This document shows, piece by piece, positions 1-10,965 of a stretch of DNA of 64,000 bases. The notes beneath the pieces were generated by a model that was given only the letters and a program-made list of their open reading frames with translations, had not been told where the DNA came from and made no database searches. Position 1 is the first letter of the stretch, and each line of letters opens with the position of its first letter. The DNA comes from Arthrobacter cheniae (GTDB lineage: Bacteria > Actinomycetota > Actinomycetes > Actinomycetales > Micrococcaceae), in the NCBI RefSeq assembly GCF_003602275.1, contig NZ_QZVT01000001.1:92567-156566 (forward strand). The letters run 5' to 3'. Position numbers and translations under genes: made by a program.

Positions 1-376
1 CGCGGAAGTCACGGATACGGGGCAGTGCGAGGGAGACGAGGCGATCCGTGAATTCCCACATGCGATCGCCACGCAGGGTGGCGTGTGCGCCGATGGGCAT
101 TCCTTCGCGGAGCTTGAACTGCGCGATGGACTTGCGGGCCTTGGTCACCTGGGGCTTCTGGCCCGTGATGGCGGTGAGGTCCTTGACGGCTCCGTCGATC
201 AGCTTGGAGTCCTTGGCGGCGTCACCGACACCCATGTTCACGACGACCTTCACCAGGCGCGGAACCTGGTTCACGTTGGTGTAGCCGAACTCTTCGAGCA
301 GTGTCGCCTTGATCTCGGCAGCATAGCGGGCCTTGAGGCGGGGAAGAACCTTGGTTTCTGCGGTTTCGACAGTCAT
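1..376 (-). CDS. rplE: 50S ribosomal protein L5 (partial, C-terminus outside window)
   Basis: Ribosomal protein L5 binds 5S rRNA and sits in the central protuberance of the 50S subunit. About 125 N-terminal residues are visible, including the typical stretch VNMGVGDA and the [20 protein letters not shown] region. The gene runs off the left edge of the window. Its ATG overlaps the TAA of rplX by one base (TAATG), which implies translational coupling. It is the third gene of an rplN-rplX-rplE transcription unit on the minus strand. Family identity is secure. Confidence 0.97.
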   Translation of the reverse strand, partial: MTVETAETKVLPRLKARYAAEIKATLLEEFGYTNVNQVPRLVKVVVNMGVGDAAKDSKLIDGAVKDLTAITGQKPQVTKARKSIAQFKLREGMPIGAHATLRGDRMWEFTDRLVSLALPRIRDFR

Positions 377-750
377 TACAGATCCTTCCCTGATGACTTG
401 GCGATGCGCACGCGGACTAGGCGCTCCCGGCCGTCACGCTCGACGGTCTCGGTGCGGTATCCGACGCGCGTCGGCTTCTTGGTCTCGGGATCGACGACGG
501 CAACGTTGCTGATGTGCACGGTTGCCTCGACGACCTCGATGCCACCGGTCTTGGTGCCGCGCTGCGACTGGCCGACCTTGGTGTGCTTGGTGATCCGGTT
601 GATGCCTTCCACGAGGACGCGGTTGGTCTCCGGGAACACCTTCAGTACCTTGCCCTGCTTGCCGCGGTCTCCGCCGCGGGTCTGCTTGGCTCCGGTGATG
701 ACCTGCACGAGGTCACCCTTCTTGATCTTGAGCTTTATCTTCTGTGCCAT
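376..750 (-). CDS. rplX: 50S ribosomal protein L24
   Basis: L24 is an early assembly initiator that binds 23S rRNA near the polypeptide exit. The 124-residue product has the N-terminal KOW segment ([20 protein letters not shown]) and the downstream [15 protein letters not shown] stretch. It is slightly longer than the bacterial average of about 105 residues, with a basic C-terminal tail. It lies 3 bases after rplN and overlaps the rplE start, so the three genes are one operon. Confidence 0.97.
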   Translation of the reverse strand: MAQKIKLKIKKGDLVQVITGAKQTRGGDRGKQGKVLKVFPETNRVLVEGINRITKHTKVGQSQRGTKTGGIEVVEATVHISNVAVVDPETKKPTRVGYRTETVERDGRERLVRVRIAKSSGKDL

Positions 751-753
751 GGA

Positions 754-1122
754 CTACAGCACCTCCGGCGCGAGCGAGATGATCTTCATGAAACGCTTGT
801 CGCGGAGCTCGCGACCGACAGGGCCGAAGATGCGGGTACCACGGGGGTCACCGTCGTTCTTCAGGATCACTGCTGCGTTCTCATCGAACTTGATGTAGGA
901 CCCGTCCGCACGGCGGCGTTCCTTCTTGGTGCGGACGATGACCGCCTTGACGACGTCGCCCTTCTTGACGTTGCCGCCGGGGATTGCGTCCTTCACGGTG
1001 GCGACGATGACGTCGCCGATGCCTGCGTAGCGGCGCCCGGATCCTCCGAGAACGCGGATGGTCAAGATTTCCTTGGCCCCCGTGTTGTCGGCGACCTTTA
1101 GCCGCGACTCCTGCTGAATCAC
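754..1122 (-). CDS. rplN: 50S ribosomal protein L14
   Basis: L14 is a 122-residue 50S protein that contacts 16S rRNA at an intersubunit bridge. The start [19 protein letters not shown] and the [14 protein letters not shown] stretch are diagnostic, and the length is exactly typical. It is preceded by a clear Shine-Dalgarno (CAGGAG) a few bases before ATG. Unlike in E. coli, rplN does not directly follow rpsQ. A 343-base gap with a terminator separates them, so rplN probably begins its own (spc-type) transcription unit. Confidence 0.97.
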   Translation of the reverse strand: MIQQESRLKVADNTGAKEILTIRVLGGSGRRYAGIGDVIVATVKDAIPGGNVKKGDVVKAVIVRTKKERRRADGSYIKFDENAAVILKNDGDPRGTRIFGPVGRELRDKRFMKIISLAPEVL

Positions 1123-1465
1123 TGATTACTCCTGTCGTCGCGCCGGTTCTCTTATCGAGCCTTGCGGAACGGATATGGGTGGGCCCCGTGATACTGGTCC
1201 TCACCACTCGTGCGCCTGGGCGCACGACCCTGCGTCGAACCTGCAGGGCGGAGATGGTGAACAAGATCATCGGGCTTTTGCCTATTTGCCCGGTGTGGAG
1301 GAACCCGTGAGGGAGACCCTGGAAAGGGAACCTCGTGAGGGCATGCGCCAACCCACCAGACAGACAAGATTCTTATCGTATCGCGAAAATGCCCCGGACA
1401 CGAAATCGCGTCCGGGGCATTTGCGTTCGGGCTCCGGCGGACCGGATCCCTAGTTCTGCTCGCTG
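1123..1465 (-). other. Intergenic gap between rpsQ and rplN (probable spc operon leader)
   Basis: This 343-base non-coding stretch breaks the usually continuous S10-spc gene string. The rpsQ-proximal part carries a 13-bp terminator hairpin. The remainder leads into rplN and must contain its promoter if the terminator is efficient. A -10-like TACGAT lies at 1375-1380 on the minus strand, but it has no convincing -35. A perfect CGTGCGCC-TG-GGCGCACG palindrome occupies 1209-1226. No open reading frame with plausible coding character was found. Confidence 0.6.
1387..1422 (-). terminator. Rho-independent terminator after rpsQ
   Basis: A perfect 13-bp stem (1387-1399 pairing with 1410-1422) has a 10-base loop. 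On the minus strand it is followed by TTTT. It lies about 45 bases after the rpsQ stop codon and marks the end of the S10-type operon. Confidence 0.8.
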
Positions 1466-1780
1466 CTACTTTGCCTTTTCGAGGATCTCGACGAGGCGCC
1501 ACCGCTTGGTGGCCGACAGCGGACGGGTCTCACTGATGAGGACGTGGTCGCCGATGCCGGCGATGTTCTCCTCGTCGTGGACCTTAACCTTCGAGCTGCG
1601 GCGGAGGACCTTGCCGTACAGCGCGTGCTTCACACGGTCTTCGACCTCGACGACGATGGTTTTGTTCATCTTGTCGGAGGTCACGTAGCCGCGGCGCACC
1701 TTGCGGTAGCCGCGGGAGTCGGCGTCGTGCACTGCCGTCTCGGTTCCTACAGTTACTTCTTCGCTCTTCTGCTCACTCAT
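1466..1780 (-). CDS. rpsQ: 30S ribosomal protein S17
   Basis: S17 is a primary 16S rRNA binding protein. The 104-residue product has the conserved core [20 protein letters not shown] and the [20 protein letters not shown] end. The first ~25 residues ([20 protein letters not shown] and following) are an acidic N-terminal extension absent from the ~85-residue E. coli protein. The start ATG overlaps the rpmC stop by 4 bases (ATGA). A strong terminator follows, so this is the last gene of the S10 unit here. Confidence 0.97.
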   Translation of the reverse strand: MSEQKSEEVTVGTETAVHDADSRGYRKVRRGYVTSDKMNKTIVVEVEDRVKHALYGKVLRRSSKVKVHDEENIAGIGDHVLISETRPLSATKRWRLVEILEKAK

Positions 1781-2121
1781 TTGGCGTCCTCCTCAGAAGC
1801 CTCGGTGTCCACGGAAGGTTCATCCTTCGTGGAGGCCTTCTTGGATTTCTTGACCTTCTCCGTCTTTTCCGGCTTTGCTTCCTCGACGGGAGCAATCACC
1901 TCGGGACGAAGGCCCAGCTCACGCTCACGCAGCACCGTGTAGATGCGGGCGATATCGCGCTTCACCGAGCGGAGGCGTCCATGGCTTTCCAGCTGGCCGG
2001 TGGCCGACTGGAAGCGGAGGTTGAACAGCTCCTCCTTGGCCTTGCGCAGTTCTTCCACCAGGCGGTCCTTATCGAAGCCGTCCAGCTGGTCTGTTGCCAG
2101 TTCCTTTGAACCCAGAGCCAT
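1777..2121 (-). CDS. rpmC: 50S ribosomal protein L29 with long C-terminal extension
   Basis: L29 sits next to the peptide exit tunnel and helps form the docking site for trigger factor and SRP. The family core is residues 1-75 ([19 protein letters not shown] through [20 protein letters not shown]). The total is 114 residues, against about 65-75 usually. The extra ~40 residues are a Lys/Glu-rich, low-complexity tail ([12 protein letters not shown], then [15 protein letters not shown]). The tail stays in frame to a coupled ATGA junction with rpsQ, so it is not a frameshift artefact. Confidence 0.95.
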   Translation of the reverse strand: MALGSKELATDQLDGFDKDRLVEELRKAKEELFNLRFQSATGQLESHGRLRSVKRDIARIYTVLRERELGLRPEVIAPVEEAKPEKTEKVKKSKKASTKDEPSVDTEASEEDAK

Positions 2122-2123
2122 AA

Positions 2124-2540
2124 CTATTCACCACCCTCACGACGCACGATGCGTGCCTTCAACGGCAGCTTGTGGATCGCGAGGCGCAGGGCTTCGCGGG
2201 CTACCTCTTCGGTTACTCCGGAGAGTTCAAAAAGAACCCGACCCGGCTTGACGTTGGCCACCCACCACTCGGGCGAACCCTTACCGGAACCCATGCGGGT
2301 TTCGGCAGGCTTCTTGGTCAACGGGCGGTCCGGATAGATGTTGATCCAGACCTTTCCGCCACGCTTGATGTGGCGGGTCATGGCGATACGAGCGGACTCG
2401 ATCTGGCGGTTGGTGACGTATGCCGGGCTCAGCGCCTGGATACCCCACTCGCCAAAGCTGACCTCGGTGCCGCCGGTCGCAGCGCCGGAACGACCCGGGT
2501 GGTGCTGCTTACGGAATCTGACTCGACGTGGGATGAGCAT
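2124..2540 (-). CDS. rplP: 50S ribosomal protein L16
   Basis: L16 binds 23S rRNA near the A-site tRNA elbow. The 138-residue length and the sequence [19 protein letters not shown], with [20 protein letters not shown], identify the family without doubt. Its start abuts the rpsC stop codon with no spacer, and 2 bases separate it from rpmC. It is part of the S10 operon. Confidence 0.98.
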   Translation of the reverse strand: MLIPRRVRFRKQHHPGRSGAATGGTEVSFGEWGIQALSPAYVTNRQIESARIAMTRHIKRGGKVWINIYPDRPLTKKPAETRMGSGKGSPEWWVANVKPGRVLFELSGVTEEVAREALRLAIHKLPLKARIVRREGGE

Positions 2541-3386
2541 TTAAGCCTGTCCTCCTTCAGCCGCAACGGGAGCTGCGGCGGTCTCGGCGGGTGCTGACGC
2601 ACCCTGGCCCTCGGTGCGCTCGGGAGCACGACGACGACGGTCGCCTCCACGGTCGCCACCGCGGTCGGCACCGGCAGGGCCACGGCCCGGACGATCTCCA
2701 CCGCGGCCGCGGGAAGGAGCTGCTGCAGCCTGGGCTGCGAGTTCCTTCGCCGTGATGTCACCCTTGTAGATCCAGACCTTCACGCCGATGCGGCCGAAGG
2801 TGGTCTTCGCTTCGAAGAAGCCGTAGTCGATGTTGGCGCGGAGCGTGTGCAGGGGAACGCGTCCCTCGCGGTAGAACTCCGAACGGCTCATCTCGGCGCC
2901 ACCCAGGCGACCGGAGCACTGGACACGGATGCCCTTTGCGCCGGCGCGCTGCGCGGACTGCATTGCCTTCTTCATCGCGCGGCGGAAAGCCACGCGGGAG
3001 GAGAGCTGCTCTGCGATGCCCTGGGCAACGAGCTGTGCCTCGATCTCGGGGTTCTTGACCTCGAGGATGTTCAGCTGGACCTGCTTGCCGGTGAGCTTTT
3101 CGAGCTCGCCGCGGATGCGGTCCGCTTCTGCTCCACGGCGACCGATGACGATGCCGGGACGTGCCGTGTGGATATCCACGCGGACGCGGTCACGGGTGCG
3201 CTCGATCTCGACCTTGGCGATGCCGGCGCGGTCCATGCCGGTCGACATCAGCTGGCGGATCTTGATGTCTTCGCGGACGAAGTCACGGTAGCGCTGGCCC
3301 GGCTTGTTGCTGTCGGCGAACCAGTGTGACCTGTGGTCGGTGGTGATGCCGAGTCGGAACCCATGCGGGTTTACTTTCTGTCCCAC
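2541..3386 (-). CDS. rpsC: 30S ribosomal protein S3
   Basis: S3 forms the mRNA entry pore of the 30S subunit and has helicase-related KH-domain surfaces. The start is GTG ([19 protein letters not shown]), placed directly against the rplV stop. The N-terminal and KH domains occupy about residues 1-210. Residues from about 215 to 281 form a low-complexity Arg/Gly then Ala/Pro/Glu tail ([20 protein letters not shown], then [17 protein letters not shown]), typical of high-GC actinobacteria. The E. coli protein is 233 residues. Confidence 0.97.
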   Translation of the reverse strand: MGQKVNPHGFRLGITTDHRSHWFADSNKPGQRYRDFVREDIKIRQLMSTGMDRAGIAKVEIERTRDRVRVDIHTARPGIVIGRRGAEADRIRGELEKLTGKQVQLNILEVKNPEIEAQLVAQGIAEQLSSRVAFRRAMKKAMQSAQRAGAKGIRVQCSGRLGGAEMSRSEFYREGRVPLHTLRANIDYGFFEAKTTFGRIGVKVWIYKGDITAKELAAQAAAAPSRGRGGDRPGRGPAGADRGGDRGGDRRRRAPERTEGQGASAPAETAAAPVAAEGGQA

Positions 3387-3752
3387 TTAGCGGACCTCCA
3401 CTTTCTCAGGGGTAGCGACGACAACCGTGATGTGGCTGGTCCGCTTGTTGATGCGGAACGCACGGCCCTGGGCGCGCGGCCGGAACCGCTTCATCGTGGG
3501 GCCTTCATCAACGAATGCCTCGCTGATGATGAGGTTGTCCTCGTCGAAGGCAACGCCGTCACGGTCCGCGAGAACGCGGGCGTTGGCGACTGCCGACTGG
3601 ACCACCTTGAAAACCGGCTCTGAAGCAACCTGTGGGGCAAACTTCAGAATAGCCAGAGCCTCATTCGCCTGCTTACCACGAACAAGGTTGACGACGCGCC
3701 GGGCCTTCATAGGCGTTACGCGGATATGACGCGCAATAGCCTTGGCTTCCAT
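3387..3752 (-). CDS. rplV: 50S ribosomal protein L22
   Basis: L22 lines the peptide exit tunnel with its extended beta hairpin. The 121-residue sequence has the family signature [20 protein letters not shown] and the tunnel-hairpin region [20 protein letters not shown]. The stop codon directly abuts the GTG of rpsC. The 37-base spacer to rpsS is the widest in this part of the operon. Confidence 0.98.
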   Translation of the reverse strand: MEAKAIARHIRVTPMKARRVVNLVRGKQANEALAILKFAPQVASEPVFKVVQSAVANARVLADRDGVAFDEDNLIISEAFVDEGPTMKRFRPRAQGRAFRINKRTSHITVVVATPEKVEVR

Positions 3753-3789
3753 TGCTTTCCTTCTCTCGTCTTAGCCGTAAGAGCAGCGC

Positions 3790-4071
3790 CTAGCGGCGCT
3801 TGCCCTTGCGGTCGTCCTTAACATGGCCGCGGAATGTCCGCGTGGGAGCGAATTCGCCGAGCTTGTGCCCGACCATCGACTCGGTGACAAACACCGGGAT
3901 GTGCTTGCGCCCGTCGTGTACCGCGATCGTGTGCCCGAGCATGTCGGGGACGATCATGGATCGGCGGGACCACGTCTTGATGACGTTCTTCGTGCCCGAT
4001 TCGTTCTCGCGAGCGACCTTTACGTAAAGGTGCTGATCGACGAAGGGGCCTTTCTTCAGGCTGCGTGGCAT
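3790..4071 (-). CDS. rpsS: 30S ribosomal protein S19
   Basis: S19 lies in the 30S head with S13 and contacts the A-site finger bridge. The 93-residue product begins [15 protein letters not shown] and has [20 protein letters not shown], both diagnostic. The gene lies 12 bases downstream of rplB in the S10 operon. Confidence 0.98.
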   Translation of the reverse strand: MPRSLKKGPFVDQHLYVKVARENESGTKNVIKTWSRRSMIVPDMLGHTIAVHDGRKHIPVFVTESMVGHKLGEFAPTRTFRGHVKDDRKGKRR

Positions 4072-4083
4072 GTCTCCAGGCTC

Positions 4084-4923
<840 letters not shown>

Positions 4924-4954
4924 AACTCAATTCCTCGTTAAAGTGGTCTCCGCT

Positions 4955-5260
4955 CTAGGAGAGCGGACCGCCGAAGATGTCGATCGAGCCCTCTTTGAGG
5001 GACACGATGGCACGCTTGGTGCCCTTGCGCTGGCCCCAGCCGAACTTGGTGCGCTTGCGCTTGCCAACCCGGTTGATGGTGTTGATCGAGTCGACCTTCA
5101 CGGAGAAGATCTTCTCGACCGCCAGTTTGATTTCTTCCTTGTTCGAGCGCGGGTCGACGAGGAAGGTGTACTTGCCTTCGTCGATCAGGCCGTAGCTCTT
5201 CTCCGAGACGACGGGTGCAATGACGACGTCGCGCGGATCCTTTGCGATGGTGCCGCTCAC
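4955..5260 (-). CDS. rplW: 50S ribosomal protein L23
   Basis: L23 is a tunnel-exit protein and docking site for trigger factor and SRP. The 101-residue sequence shows [20 protein letters not shown] and [20 protein letters not shown], matching the family. The ATG overlaps the rplD stop by 4 bases (ATGA), giving coupled translation. Confidence 0.97.
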   Translation of the reverse strand: MSGTIAKDPRDVVIAPVVSEKSYGLIDEGKYTFLVDPRSNKEEIKLAVEKIFSVKVDSINTINRVGKRKRTKFGWGQRKGTKRAIVSLKEGSIDIFGGPLS

Positions 5261-5880
5261 TTGGCATCCTCCTCGGAGATGACATCAGCCGTGCCGACGA
5301 ACTGGTCGTAGGCGGCCTTGGTGAAGATCACGTCGTCGGACACCAGCACGTCGTACGTGTTGAGCTGGTCTACGTAGAGGACGTGCACCTGGGGTACGTT
5401 GCGCACGGAGAGTGCCGCGACGTCGTTGGCACGCTCGATCACGACGAGCAGGCGGGGCCGCTCCGAGATCGAACGCAGGGTCTCGATGGCACCCTTGGTG
5501 GACGGCTTGCCGCCGGCGACCAGGGAATCGAGGACGTGGATACGGCCGTTGCGTGCCCTGTCGGAGAGAGCTCCGCGAAGGGCGGCAGCAATCATCTTCT
5601 TGGGGGTGCGCTGGCTGTAGTCGCGCGGCGTCGGACCGTGGACGATACCGCCACCGGTCATCTGCGGTGCGCGGATCGAGCCCTGGCGGGCACGGCCCGT
5701 TCCCTTCTGCTTGAAGGGCTTGCGGCCTGCACCGCTCACCTCGGCGCGCGTCTTCGTCTTGTGCGTACCCTGGCGGGCGGCAGCAAGCTGAGCCACGACG
5801 ACCTGGTGCAACAGCGGCACGTTGGTCTGTGCGTCGAAGATCTCCGCGGGGAGATCGACCTTTACAGTGTTGGCAGCCAT
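5257..5880 (-). CDS. rplD: 50S ribosomal protein L4
   Basis: L4 binds 23S rRNA with a long tunnel loop. In E. coli it also represses the S10 operon; whether it does so here is unknown. The 207-residue product has the loop signature [20 protein letters not shown] and the [20 protein letters not shown] motif. It lies 4 bases after rplC and overlaps rplW by 4 bases. Confidence 0.98.
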   Translation of the reverse strand: MAANTVKVDLPAEIFDAQTNVPLLHQVVVAQLAAARQGTHKTKTRAEVSGAGRKPFKQKGTGRARQGSIRAPQMTGGGIVHGPTPRDYSQRTPKKMIAAALRGALSDRARNGRIHVLDSLVAGGKPSTKGAIETLRSISERPRLLVVIERANDVAALSVRNVPQVHVLYVDQLNTYDVLVSDDVIFTKAAYDQFVGTADVISEEDAK

Positions 5881-5884
5881 GTGG

Positions 5885-6541
5885 CTATGCTCCCTTCACG
5901 GCGGTGCGTACGAGGACGACCTGGCCGCGGGCGCCCGGAACGGCGCCCTTGATCAGCAGCAGCGACTTCTCGGCGTCGACAGCGTGAACCTTGAGGTTCA
6001 GCGTGGTCTGACGAACGGCACCCATGCGGCCTGCCATTTTCATTCCACGGAAGACGCGGCTGGGGGTGGATGCTCCACCGATGGAACCGGGCTTGCGGTG
6101 GTTCTTGTGGGCACCGTGTGAGGCGCCGACGCCATGGAAACCGTGGCGCTTCATGACGCCCGCGAAGCCCTTGCCCTTGGTGGTGCCGATAACGTCGACC
6201 GTCTGGCCTGCCTCGAACATCTCGACCGAGAGTTCCTGGCCGAGCGAGTAGGTGTCGGCGTCGGAGGTCCGCAGTTCGACGACGTGACGGCGAGGCGTGA
6301 CGCCTGCCTTCTCGAAGTGGCCGGCGAGCGGCTTGGTGACCTTGCGGGGATCGATCTGGCCGAAGCCGATCTGGACGGCCGTGTAGCCGTCATTGTCCTC
6401 ATTGAGGAGCTGCGTGATGACGTTCGAGTCCGCCTGGACGACGGTGACGGGGATGAGGAGGTTGTTCTCGTCCCAGACCTGGGTCATGCCGAGCTTGATG
6501 CCCAGCAGGCCCTTTACCTGGCGCGTAAGTGAAGTAGACAT
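5885..6541 (-). CDS. rplC: 50S ribosomal protein L3
   Basis: L3 nucleates 50S assembly and reaches towards the peptidyl transferase centre. The 218-residue protein has [16 protein letters not shown] near the start. It also has the conserved central loop [20 protein letters not shown], followed by [19 protein letters not shown]. It lies 16 bases downstream of rpsJ. Confidence 0.98.
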   Translation of the reverse strand: MSTSLTRQVKGLLGIKLGMTQVWDENNLLIPVTVVQADSNVITQLLNEDNDGYTAVQIGFGQIDPRKVTKPLAGHFEKAGVTPRRHVVELRTSDADTYSLGQELSVEMFEAGQTVDVIGTTKGKGFAGVMKRHGFHGVGASHGAHKNHRKPGSIGGASTPSRVFRGMKMAGRMGAVRQTTLNLKVHAVDAEKSLLLIKGAVPGARGQVVLVRTAVKGA

Positions 6542-6557
6542 GTGTATCCGCTCTCCC

Positions 6558-6866
6558 TTACAGCTTGATTTCGATGTTCACGTCCGCAGGCAGATCGAGA
6601 CGCATCAGCGAATCGACGGCCTTGGGCGTGGGATCAATGATGTCGATCAGACGCTTGTGAGTACGCATTTCAAAGTGCTCACGGCTGTCCTTGTACTTGT
6701 GCGGGGACCGGATGACAACGAATACGTTCTTCTCCGTCGGCAGGGGCACTGGTCCCACTACCGTTGCGCCTGCGCGCGTCACCGTCTCAACGATCTTCCG
6801 GGCTGAAACATCAATGACCTCGTGGTCATATGACTTCAGCCGGATGCGGATTTTTTGTCCCGCCAT
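6558..6866 (-). CDS. rpsJ: 30S ribosomal protein S10
   Basis: S10 is a 30S head protein (102 residues) that also acts as NusE in antitermination complexes in E. coli. The sequence [20 protein letters not shown] and [20 protein letters not shown] is diagnostic. It is the first gene of the S10 operon. The 400-base stretch upstream, back to the tuf terminator, contains no other gene and should hold the operon promoter and leader. Confidence 0.98.
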   Translation of the reverse strand: MAGQKIRIRLKSYDHEVIDVSARKIVETVTRAGATVVGPVPLPTEKNVFVVIRSPHKYKDSREHFEMRTHKRLIDIIDPTPKAVDSLMRLDLPADVNIEIKL

Positions 6867-7369
6867 GGCGTCTCGACTCTCTCTCTACATAACTGCCTGG
6901 GCAGTTCCGGTACGTACGTACATTTCCTGCGTCCGTTGTACGACGCTTCCCTGCAGACTGAATCCGGACGGATCCGGGTTCCTCACCCTGCCGGGCTCCC
7001 ACCCCCGCGCTCGGGCGTGTCGTGTTTCCTGGACACACGCGAACCGCTGCTTCGGACGAACCGAACGGGGTGAATTACATTTGGGCTGCGCGGTTCGGTG
7101 GACTTGAACCCTGCATCAGGCATTATCCTGACCGGGATGAGGTCTCAGACCGCACGCGCTAGCGCTTGAACAACTTATCTAGTGTCGCAGATTGCCCGGA
7201 TGATTGCGAACCGGCCCCGCGTCCGCACCACCGCGAGCCCTGTTATGGGTCCTCGGGCAGCAGATTCAGGGGTTTCCCGAGGGACGAACGCAGAAGGACC
7301 CCAGCTGTGGATACAGCGGGGGTCCTTCGTCGGATCACCGGACTGGCCGGCAATAAATACTGTGCTCGG
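6867..7369 (-). other. Intergenic region tuf-rpsJ: tuf terminator plus S10 operon leader
   Basis: The tuf-proximal ~75 bases hold the tuf terminator (7293-7328). The remaining ~425 bases lie upstream of rpsJ. On the minus strand a GATAAT -10-like element sits at 7122-7127 and a TAGATA-type element near 7170; neither has a convincing -35. An AACTGCC-TG-GGCAGTT inverted repeat (6891-6906) lies about 25 bases before the rpsJ start. Nothing here looks protein-coding. The region is inferred to be a long promoter and leader region; the exact promoter is unresolved. Confidence 0.55.
7293..7328 (-). terminator. Terminator hairpin after tuf
   Basis: A 10-bp outer stem (7293-7302 with 7319-7328) is stacked on an inner GCTGT/ACAGC stem (7304-7308 with 7313-7317). 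It lies about 42 bases past the tuf stop codon. The trailing U tract is weak, as is common in high-GC actinobacteria. Confidence 0.7.
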
Positions 7370-8560
7370 TTACTTCAGGATCTGCGTGACGCGTCCCGAG
7401 CCAACCGTGCGGCCGCCTTCGCGGATAGCGAAGCCGAGGCCCTCTTCCATGGCGATGGGCTGGATGAGCGCCACTGACATTTCAGTGTTGTCACCGGGCA
7501 TGACCATTTCCGTGCCCTCGGGGAGGGTGATGACGCCGGTGACGTCGGTCGTACGGAAGTAGAACTGCGGGCGGTAGTTCGAGTAGAACGGGTTGTGACG
7601 CCCGCCCTCGTCCTTGGCCAGGATGTAGACGTTGGCCTCGAAGTCGGTGTGAGGGGTGATGGAACCCGGCTTCACGATGACCTGGCCGCGCTCTACGTCC
7701 TCGCGCTTGATGCCACGGAGCAGGAGGCCACAGTTCTCGCCGGCCCATGCTTCGTCAAGCTGCTTGTGGAACATCTCGATACCGGTGACCGTGGTCTTCT
7801 GGACCGGACGGATTCCGACGATCTCGATTTCCGAGTTGATCTTCAGGGTTCCACGCTCGGCGCGGCCCGTGACAACGGTTCCGCGGCCGGTGATGGTGAA
7901 GACATCCTCGACAGGCATGAGGAACGGCTTGTCCTTGTCGCGAATGGGGTCCGGAACGGACTCATCCACGGCAGCCATCAGGTCCTCGACCGACTTGACC
8001 CACTCGGGGTCGCCTTCCAAGGCCTTCAGGCCCGAAACGCGGACCACAGGGGCCTCGTCGCCGTCGAAGCCCTGCGCGCTGAGCAGCTCGCGGACCTCCA
8101 TCTCGACGAGATCGAGGAGTTCCTCGTCGTCGACCATGTCGGACTTGTTGAGTGCGACCAGCAGGTATGGGACACCGACCTGGCGGGCGAGCAGGACGTG
8201 CTCGCGGGTCTGAGCCATCGGGCCGTCAGTGGCGGCCACAACGAGAATGGCTCCATCCATCTGAGCCGCGCCGGTGATCATGTTCTTGATGTAGTCGGCG
8301 TGGCCGGGGGCGTCTACGTGTGCGTAGTGGCGCTTCTCGGTCTGGTACTCGACGTGCGAGATGTTGATGGTGATGCCGCGCTGCTTCTCCTCGGGAGCCG
8401 AGTCGATCGACGCGAAGTCACGCTGCTCGTTGAGAGTGGGGTACTTGTCGTACAGCACCTTGGAAATGGCAGCCGTCAACGTGGTCTTTCCATGGTCAAC
8501 GTGACCGATGGTGCCGATGTTAACGTGCGGCTTAGTCCGCTCGAACTTTGCCTTCGCCAC
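7370..8560 (-). CDS. tuf: Elongation factor Tu
   Basis: EF-Tu is the GTPase that delivers aminoacyl-tRNA to the ribosome. The 396-residue protein has the P-loop GHVDHGKT (residues 19-26), the switch II motif [12 protein letters not shown] and the base-specificity motif NKSDM, in place of the common NKCD. Domains 2 and 3 follow at about residues 205-396. It lies downstream of fusA but is separated from it by 203 bases with a hairpin and its own putative promoter. A strong AGGAGG precedes the ATG. Confidence 0.98.
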   Translation of the reverse strand: MAKAKFERTKPHVNIGTIGHVDHGKTTLTAAISKVLYDKYPTLNEQRDFASIDSAPEEKQRGITINISHVEYQTEKRHYAHVDAPGHADYIKNMITGAAQMDGAILVVAATDGPMAQTREHVLLARQVGVPYLLVALNKSDMVDDEELLDLVEMEVRELLSAQGFDGDEAPVVRVSGLKALEGDPEWVKSVEDLMAAVDESVPDPIRDKDKPFLMPVEDVFTITGRGTVVTGRAERGTLKINSEIEIVGIRPVQKTTVTGIEMFHKQLDEAWAGENCGLLLRGIKREDVERGQVIVKPGSITPHTDFEANVYILAKDEGGRHNPFYSNYRPQFYFRTTDVTGVITLPEGTEMVMPGDNTEMSVALIQPIAMEEGLGFAIREGGRTVGSGRVTQILK

Positions 8561-8596
8561 GGGTTCCTCCTAGAACGTTTGAGAAGAATTGCTTCC

Positions 8597-8617
8597 CAGC
8601 CACGCTTTTCGTGGCTG
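8597..8617 (-). other. Hairpin in the tuf 5' leader
   Basis: A perfect 8-bp inverted repeat (8597-8604 with 8610-8617) has a 5-base loop. It lies 37 bases upstream of the tuf start and just downstream of the putative tuf -10 element, so it would fall in the tuf 5' UTR. Its function is unknown. Confidence 0.5.
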
Positions 8618-8628
8618 AAACTCATGCA

Positions 8629-8652
8629 AGTCTACTGGGGGCTTTTGGTTTT
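8629..8652 (-). promoter_or_regulatory. Putative tuf promoter
   Basis: On the minus strand a TAGACT -10 (8629-8634) follows a weak TTTCAA -35 with an 18-base spacer. The 8-mer GTAGACTT around the -10 also occurs upstream of rpsL and tRNA-Trp, which supports a real element. This is inference from sequence only. Confidence 0.4.
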
Positions 8653-8703
8653 GTTGAAATTGCTGTTCGCCGCCGGAACCATGCGGTCCGACTGCTGGGG
8701 AAC

Positions 8704-8733
8704 GAGCCGGCCGGCCCTAGGACAGGCCGGCTC
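8704..8733 (-). terminator. GC-rich hairpin between fusA and tuf
   Basis: A 9-bp GC-rich stem (8704-8712 with 8725-8733) lies 30 bases after the fusA stop. It has no U tract. It may attenuate or terminate fusA transcripts or stabilise their 3' end, leaving tuf to its own promoter. Confidence 0.45.
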
Positions 8734-8763
8734 ACTCCCCGGAATCCCCGTTTCCGGGAGGGT

Positions 8764-10878
8764 CTACTCGCCGCGCGTCTTCTGGATGATCTCGTCGGCC
8801 ACTGCCTTCGGGACCTCCGAGTAGCTGTCGAACTTCATCGAGTACACGGCACGGCCCTGGGTCTTCGACCGCAGGTCACCGATGTACCCGAACATGCCCG
8901 ACAGGGGGACGTGCGCGGTGATGACCTTCACACCGCTCGCATCCTCCATCGACTGCATCTGGCCACGGCGGGAGTTGAGGTCACCGATGACTTCACCCAT
9001 GTATTCCTCAGGGGTCCGCACCTCGACCTCCATCAGCGGCTCGAGCAGCACTGGCTTGGCCATCCGTGCGGCTTCCTTGAACGCCATGCGACCGGCGATC
9101 TTGAAGGCCATTTCGGAGGAGTCGACATCGTGGTAGGCGCCGTCGAGCAGGGTCGCCCTGATACCGACGACCGGGTAACCGGCCAGGACGCCGTCGTTGA
9201 GCGCATCCTGGATGCCGGCATCGACACTCGGGATGTACTCGCGGGGCACGCGTCCACCTGTGACCTTGTTGTCGAAGGCGTACAGGACGCCTTCCTCGAC
9301 CTCCATCGGCTCGATCGCGATCTGGATCTTCGCGAACTGGCCGGAGCCACCCGTCTGCTTCTTGTGGGTGTAGTCGTGCTTGGCGACCTTGCTCTTGATG
9401 GTCTCGCGGTAGGCGACCTGCGGCTTGCCGACATTCGCTTCGACGCGGAACTCGCGGCGCATGCGGTCCACCAGGATGTCCAGGTGGAGCTCGCCCATGC
9501 CGGCGATGATCGTCTGGCCGGTGTCCTCGTTGAGGGACACCTGGAAGGTCGGATCCTCGGCGGAGAGCTTCTGGATAGCTGTGGACAGCTTCTCCTGGTC
9601 GCCCTTCGTCTTGGGCTCGATCGCCACCGAGATCACGGGTGCGGGGAAGCTCATGGACTCGAGGACGATCTGGTTCGCCGAATCCGAGAGGGTGTCGCCC
9701 GTCGTCGTGTCCTTCAGACCGATCGCGGCGTAGATGTGGCCTGCGGAGGCCTCATCCACGGGGATCTCCTTGTTCGCGTGCATCTGGAACAGCTTGCCGA
9801 TGCGCTCTTTCTTGCTCTTCGTCGAGTTCACCAGCTGCGTTCCTGCAGTGACGTGACCGGAGTACACGCGGATGAACGTGAGCTGTCCGAAGAACGGGTG
9901 CGTTGCAACCTTGAACGCGAGGGCCGAGAACGGCTCCTCGGTGCTGGGCTTGCGCGTGAGCTCGATCTCTTCGTTCCGGGGATCGTGACCGATCATCGGG
10001 GGTACGTCGAGGGGCGAGGGCAGGTAGTCGATGACTGCATCCAGCATCGGCTGGACGCCGCGGTTCTTGAACGCGGAGCCGCACAGGATGGGGTAGAGCT
10101 CCGAGTTGATCGTCATCTTGCGGATGCCGGCCTTCAGCTCCTCGATGGAGATCTCCTCGCCCTCGAGGTACTTGTTCATGAGCTCGTCGGAAGCCTCGGC
10201 AACGGTCTCGACGAGCGTTGCACGGTACTCCTCGGCCTTGGCCTGGAGGTCGGCGGGGATCTCCTGGATCTCGTACTTGGCACCCATGGTCACGTCACCC
10301 TTGGAGTCACCGGGCCAGACGAGGGCACGCATGTGGAGCAGGTCGACGACGCCGACGAAGTCGTTCTCGGCACCGATGGGGAGCTGCAGCACGAGGGGCT
10401 TGGCGCCCAGGCGGCTGATGATGGTGTCGACGGTGAAGTAGAAGTCGGCGCCCAGCTTGTCCATCTTGTTGACGAAGCAGATGCGGGGCACTTCGTACTT
10501 GTCGGCCTGACGCCAGACGGTCTCCGACTGGGGCTCGACGCCCTCCTTGCCGTCGAACACCGCGACGGCGCCGTCGAGGACGCGCAGTGAGCGCTCGACC
10601 TCGACGGTGAAGTCGACGTGTCCGGGAGTATCGATGATGTTGATCTGGTTGTTCTCCCAGAAGCAGGTCACGGCGGCAGACGTGATGGTGATGCCGCGCT
10701 CCTTCTCCTGTTCCATCCAGTCAGTGGTGGAGGCGCCGTCGTGCGTCTCACCGATCTTGTGGTTTACACCCGTGTAGAACAGGATGCGCTCGGTAGTAGT
10801 GGTCTTGCCGGCGTCGATGTGGGCCATGATGCCGATGTTGCGGACCTTGTTGAGGTCGGTAAGCACGTCCTGTGCCAC
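8764..10878 (-). CDS. fusA: Elongation factor G
   Basis: EF-G is the translocation GTPase. The 704-residue protein has the P-loop [13 protein letters not shown] (about residues 20-32), [20 protein letters not shown] and [10 protein letters not shown] for guanine recognition. Domains II-V follow, with [16 protein letters not shown] near residue 470. The length is normal. It is the third gene of the rpsL-rpsG-fusA operon, separated from rpsG by 87 bases that contain a strong hairpin. Confidence 0.98.
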   Translation of the reverse strand: MAQDVLTDLNKVRNIGIMAHIDAGKTTTTERILFYTGVNHKIGETHDGASTTDWMEQEKERGITITSAAVTCFWENNQINIIDTPGHVDFTVEVERSLRVLDGAVAVFDGKEGVEPQSETVWRQADKYEVPRICFVNKMDKLGADFYFTVDTIISRLGAKPLVLQLPIGAENDFVGVVDLLHMRALVWPGDSKGDVTMGAKYEIQEIPADLQAKAEEYRATLVETVAEASDELMNKYLEGEEISIEELKAGIRKMTINSELYPILCGSAFKNRGVQPMLDAVIDYLPSPLDVPPMIGHDPRNEEIELTRKPSTEEPFSALAFKVATHPFFGQLTFIRVYSGHVTAGTQLVNSTKSKKERIGKLFQMHANKEIPVDEASAGHIYAAIGLKDTTTGDTLSDSANQIVLESMSFPAPVISVAIEPKTKGDQEKLSTAIQKLSAEDPTFQVSLNEDTGQTIIAGMGELHLDILVDRMRREFRVEANVGKPQVAYRETIKSKVAKHDYTHKKQTGGSGQFAKIQIAIEPMEVEEGVLYAFDNKVTGGRVPREYIPSVDAGIQDALNDGVLAGYPVVGIRATLLDGAYHDVDSSEMAFKIAGRMAFKEAARMAKPVLLEPLMEVEVRTPEEYMGEVIGDLNSRRGQMQSMEDASGVKVITAHVPLSGMFGYIGDLRSKTQGRAVYSMKFDSYSEVPKAVADEIIQKTRGE

Positions 10879-10921
10879 GGTGTCTCCCTTATTGCGAAAA
10901 TGGAGTTCTGCTGGAACGCCT

Positions 10922-10954
10922 GCCGGACCGGACCCGATGGGGGTCCGGTCCGGC
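10922..10954 (-). other. Strong hairpin between rpsG and fusA
   Basis: A perfect 14-bp stem (10922-10935 with 10941-10954) has a 5-base loop. It sits between the rpsG stop and the fusA start and has no U tract. It may be an mRNA processing or stability element, or a partial terminator, that sets the rpsG:fusA ratio. Confidence 0.55.
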
Positions 10955-10965
10955 CGGCAGATCTG

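Noticed and set aside
7085-7125. A tRNA-like T-loop (GGTTCAAGTCC on the minus strand) in the rpsJ leader
   Set aside because: The flanking bases do not form a 5-bp T-stem, an acceptor stem or an anticodon arm, so no cloverleaf can be built.
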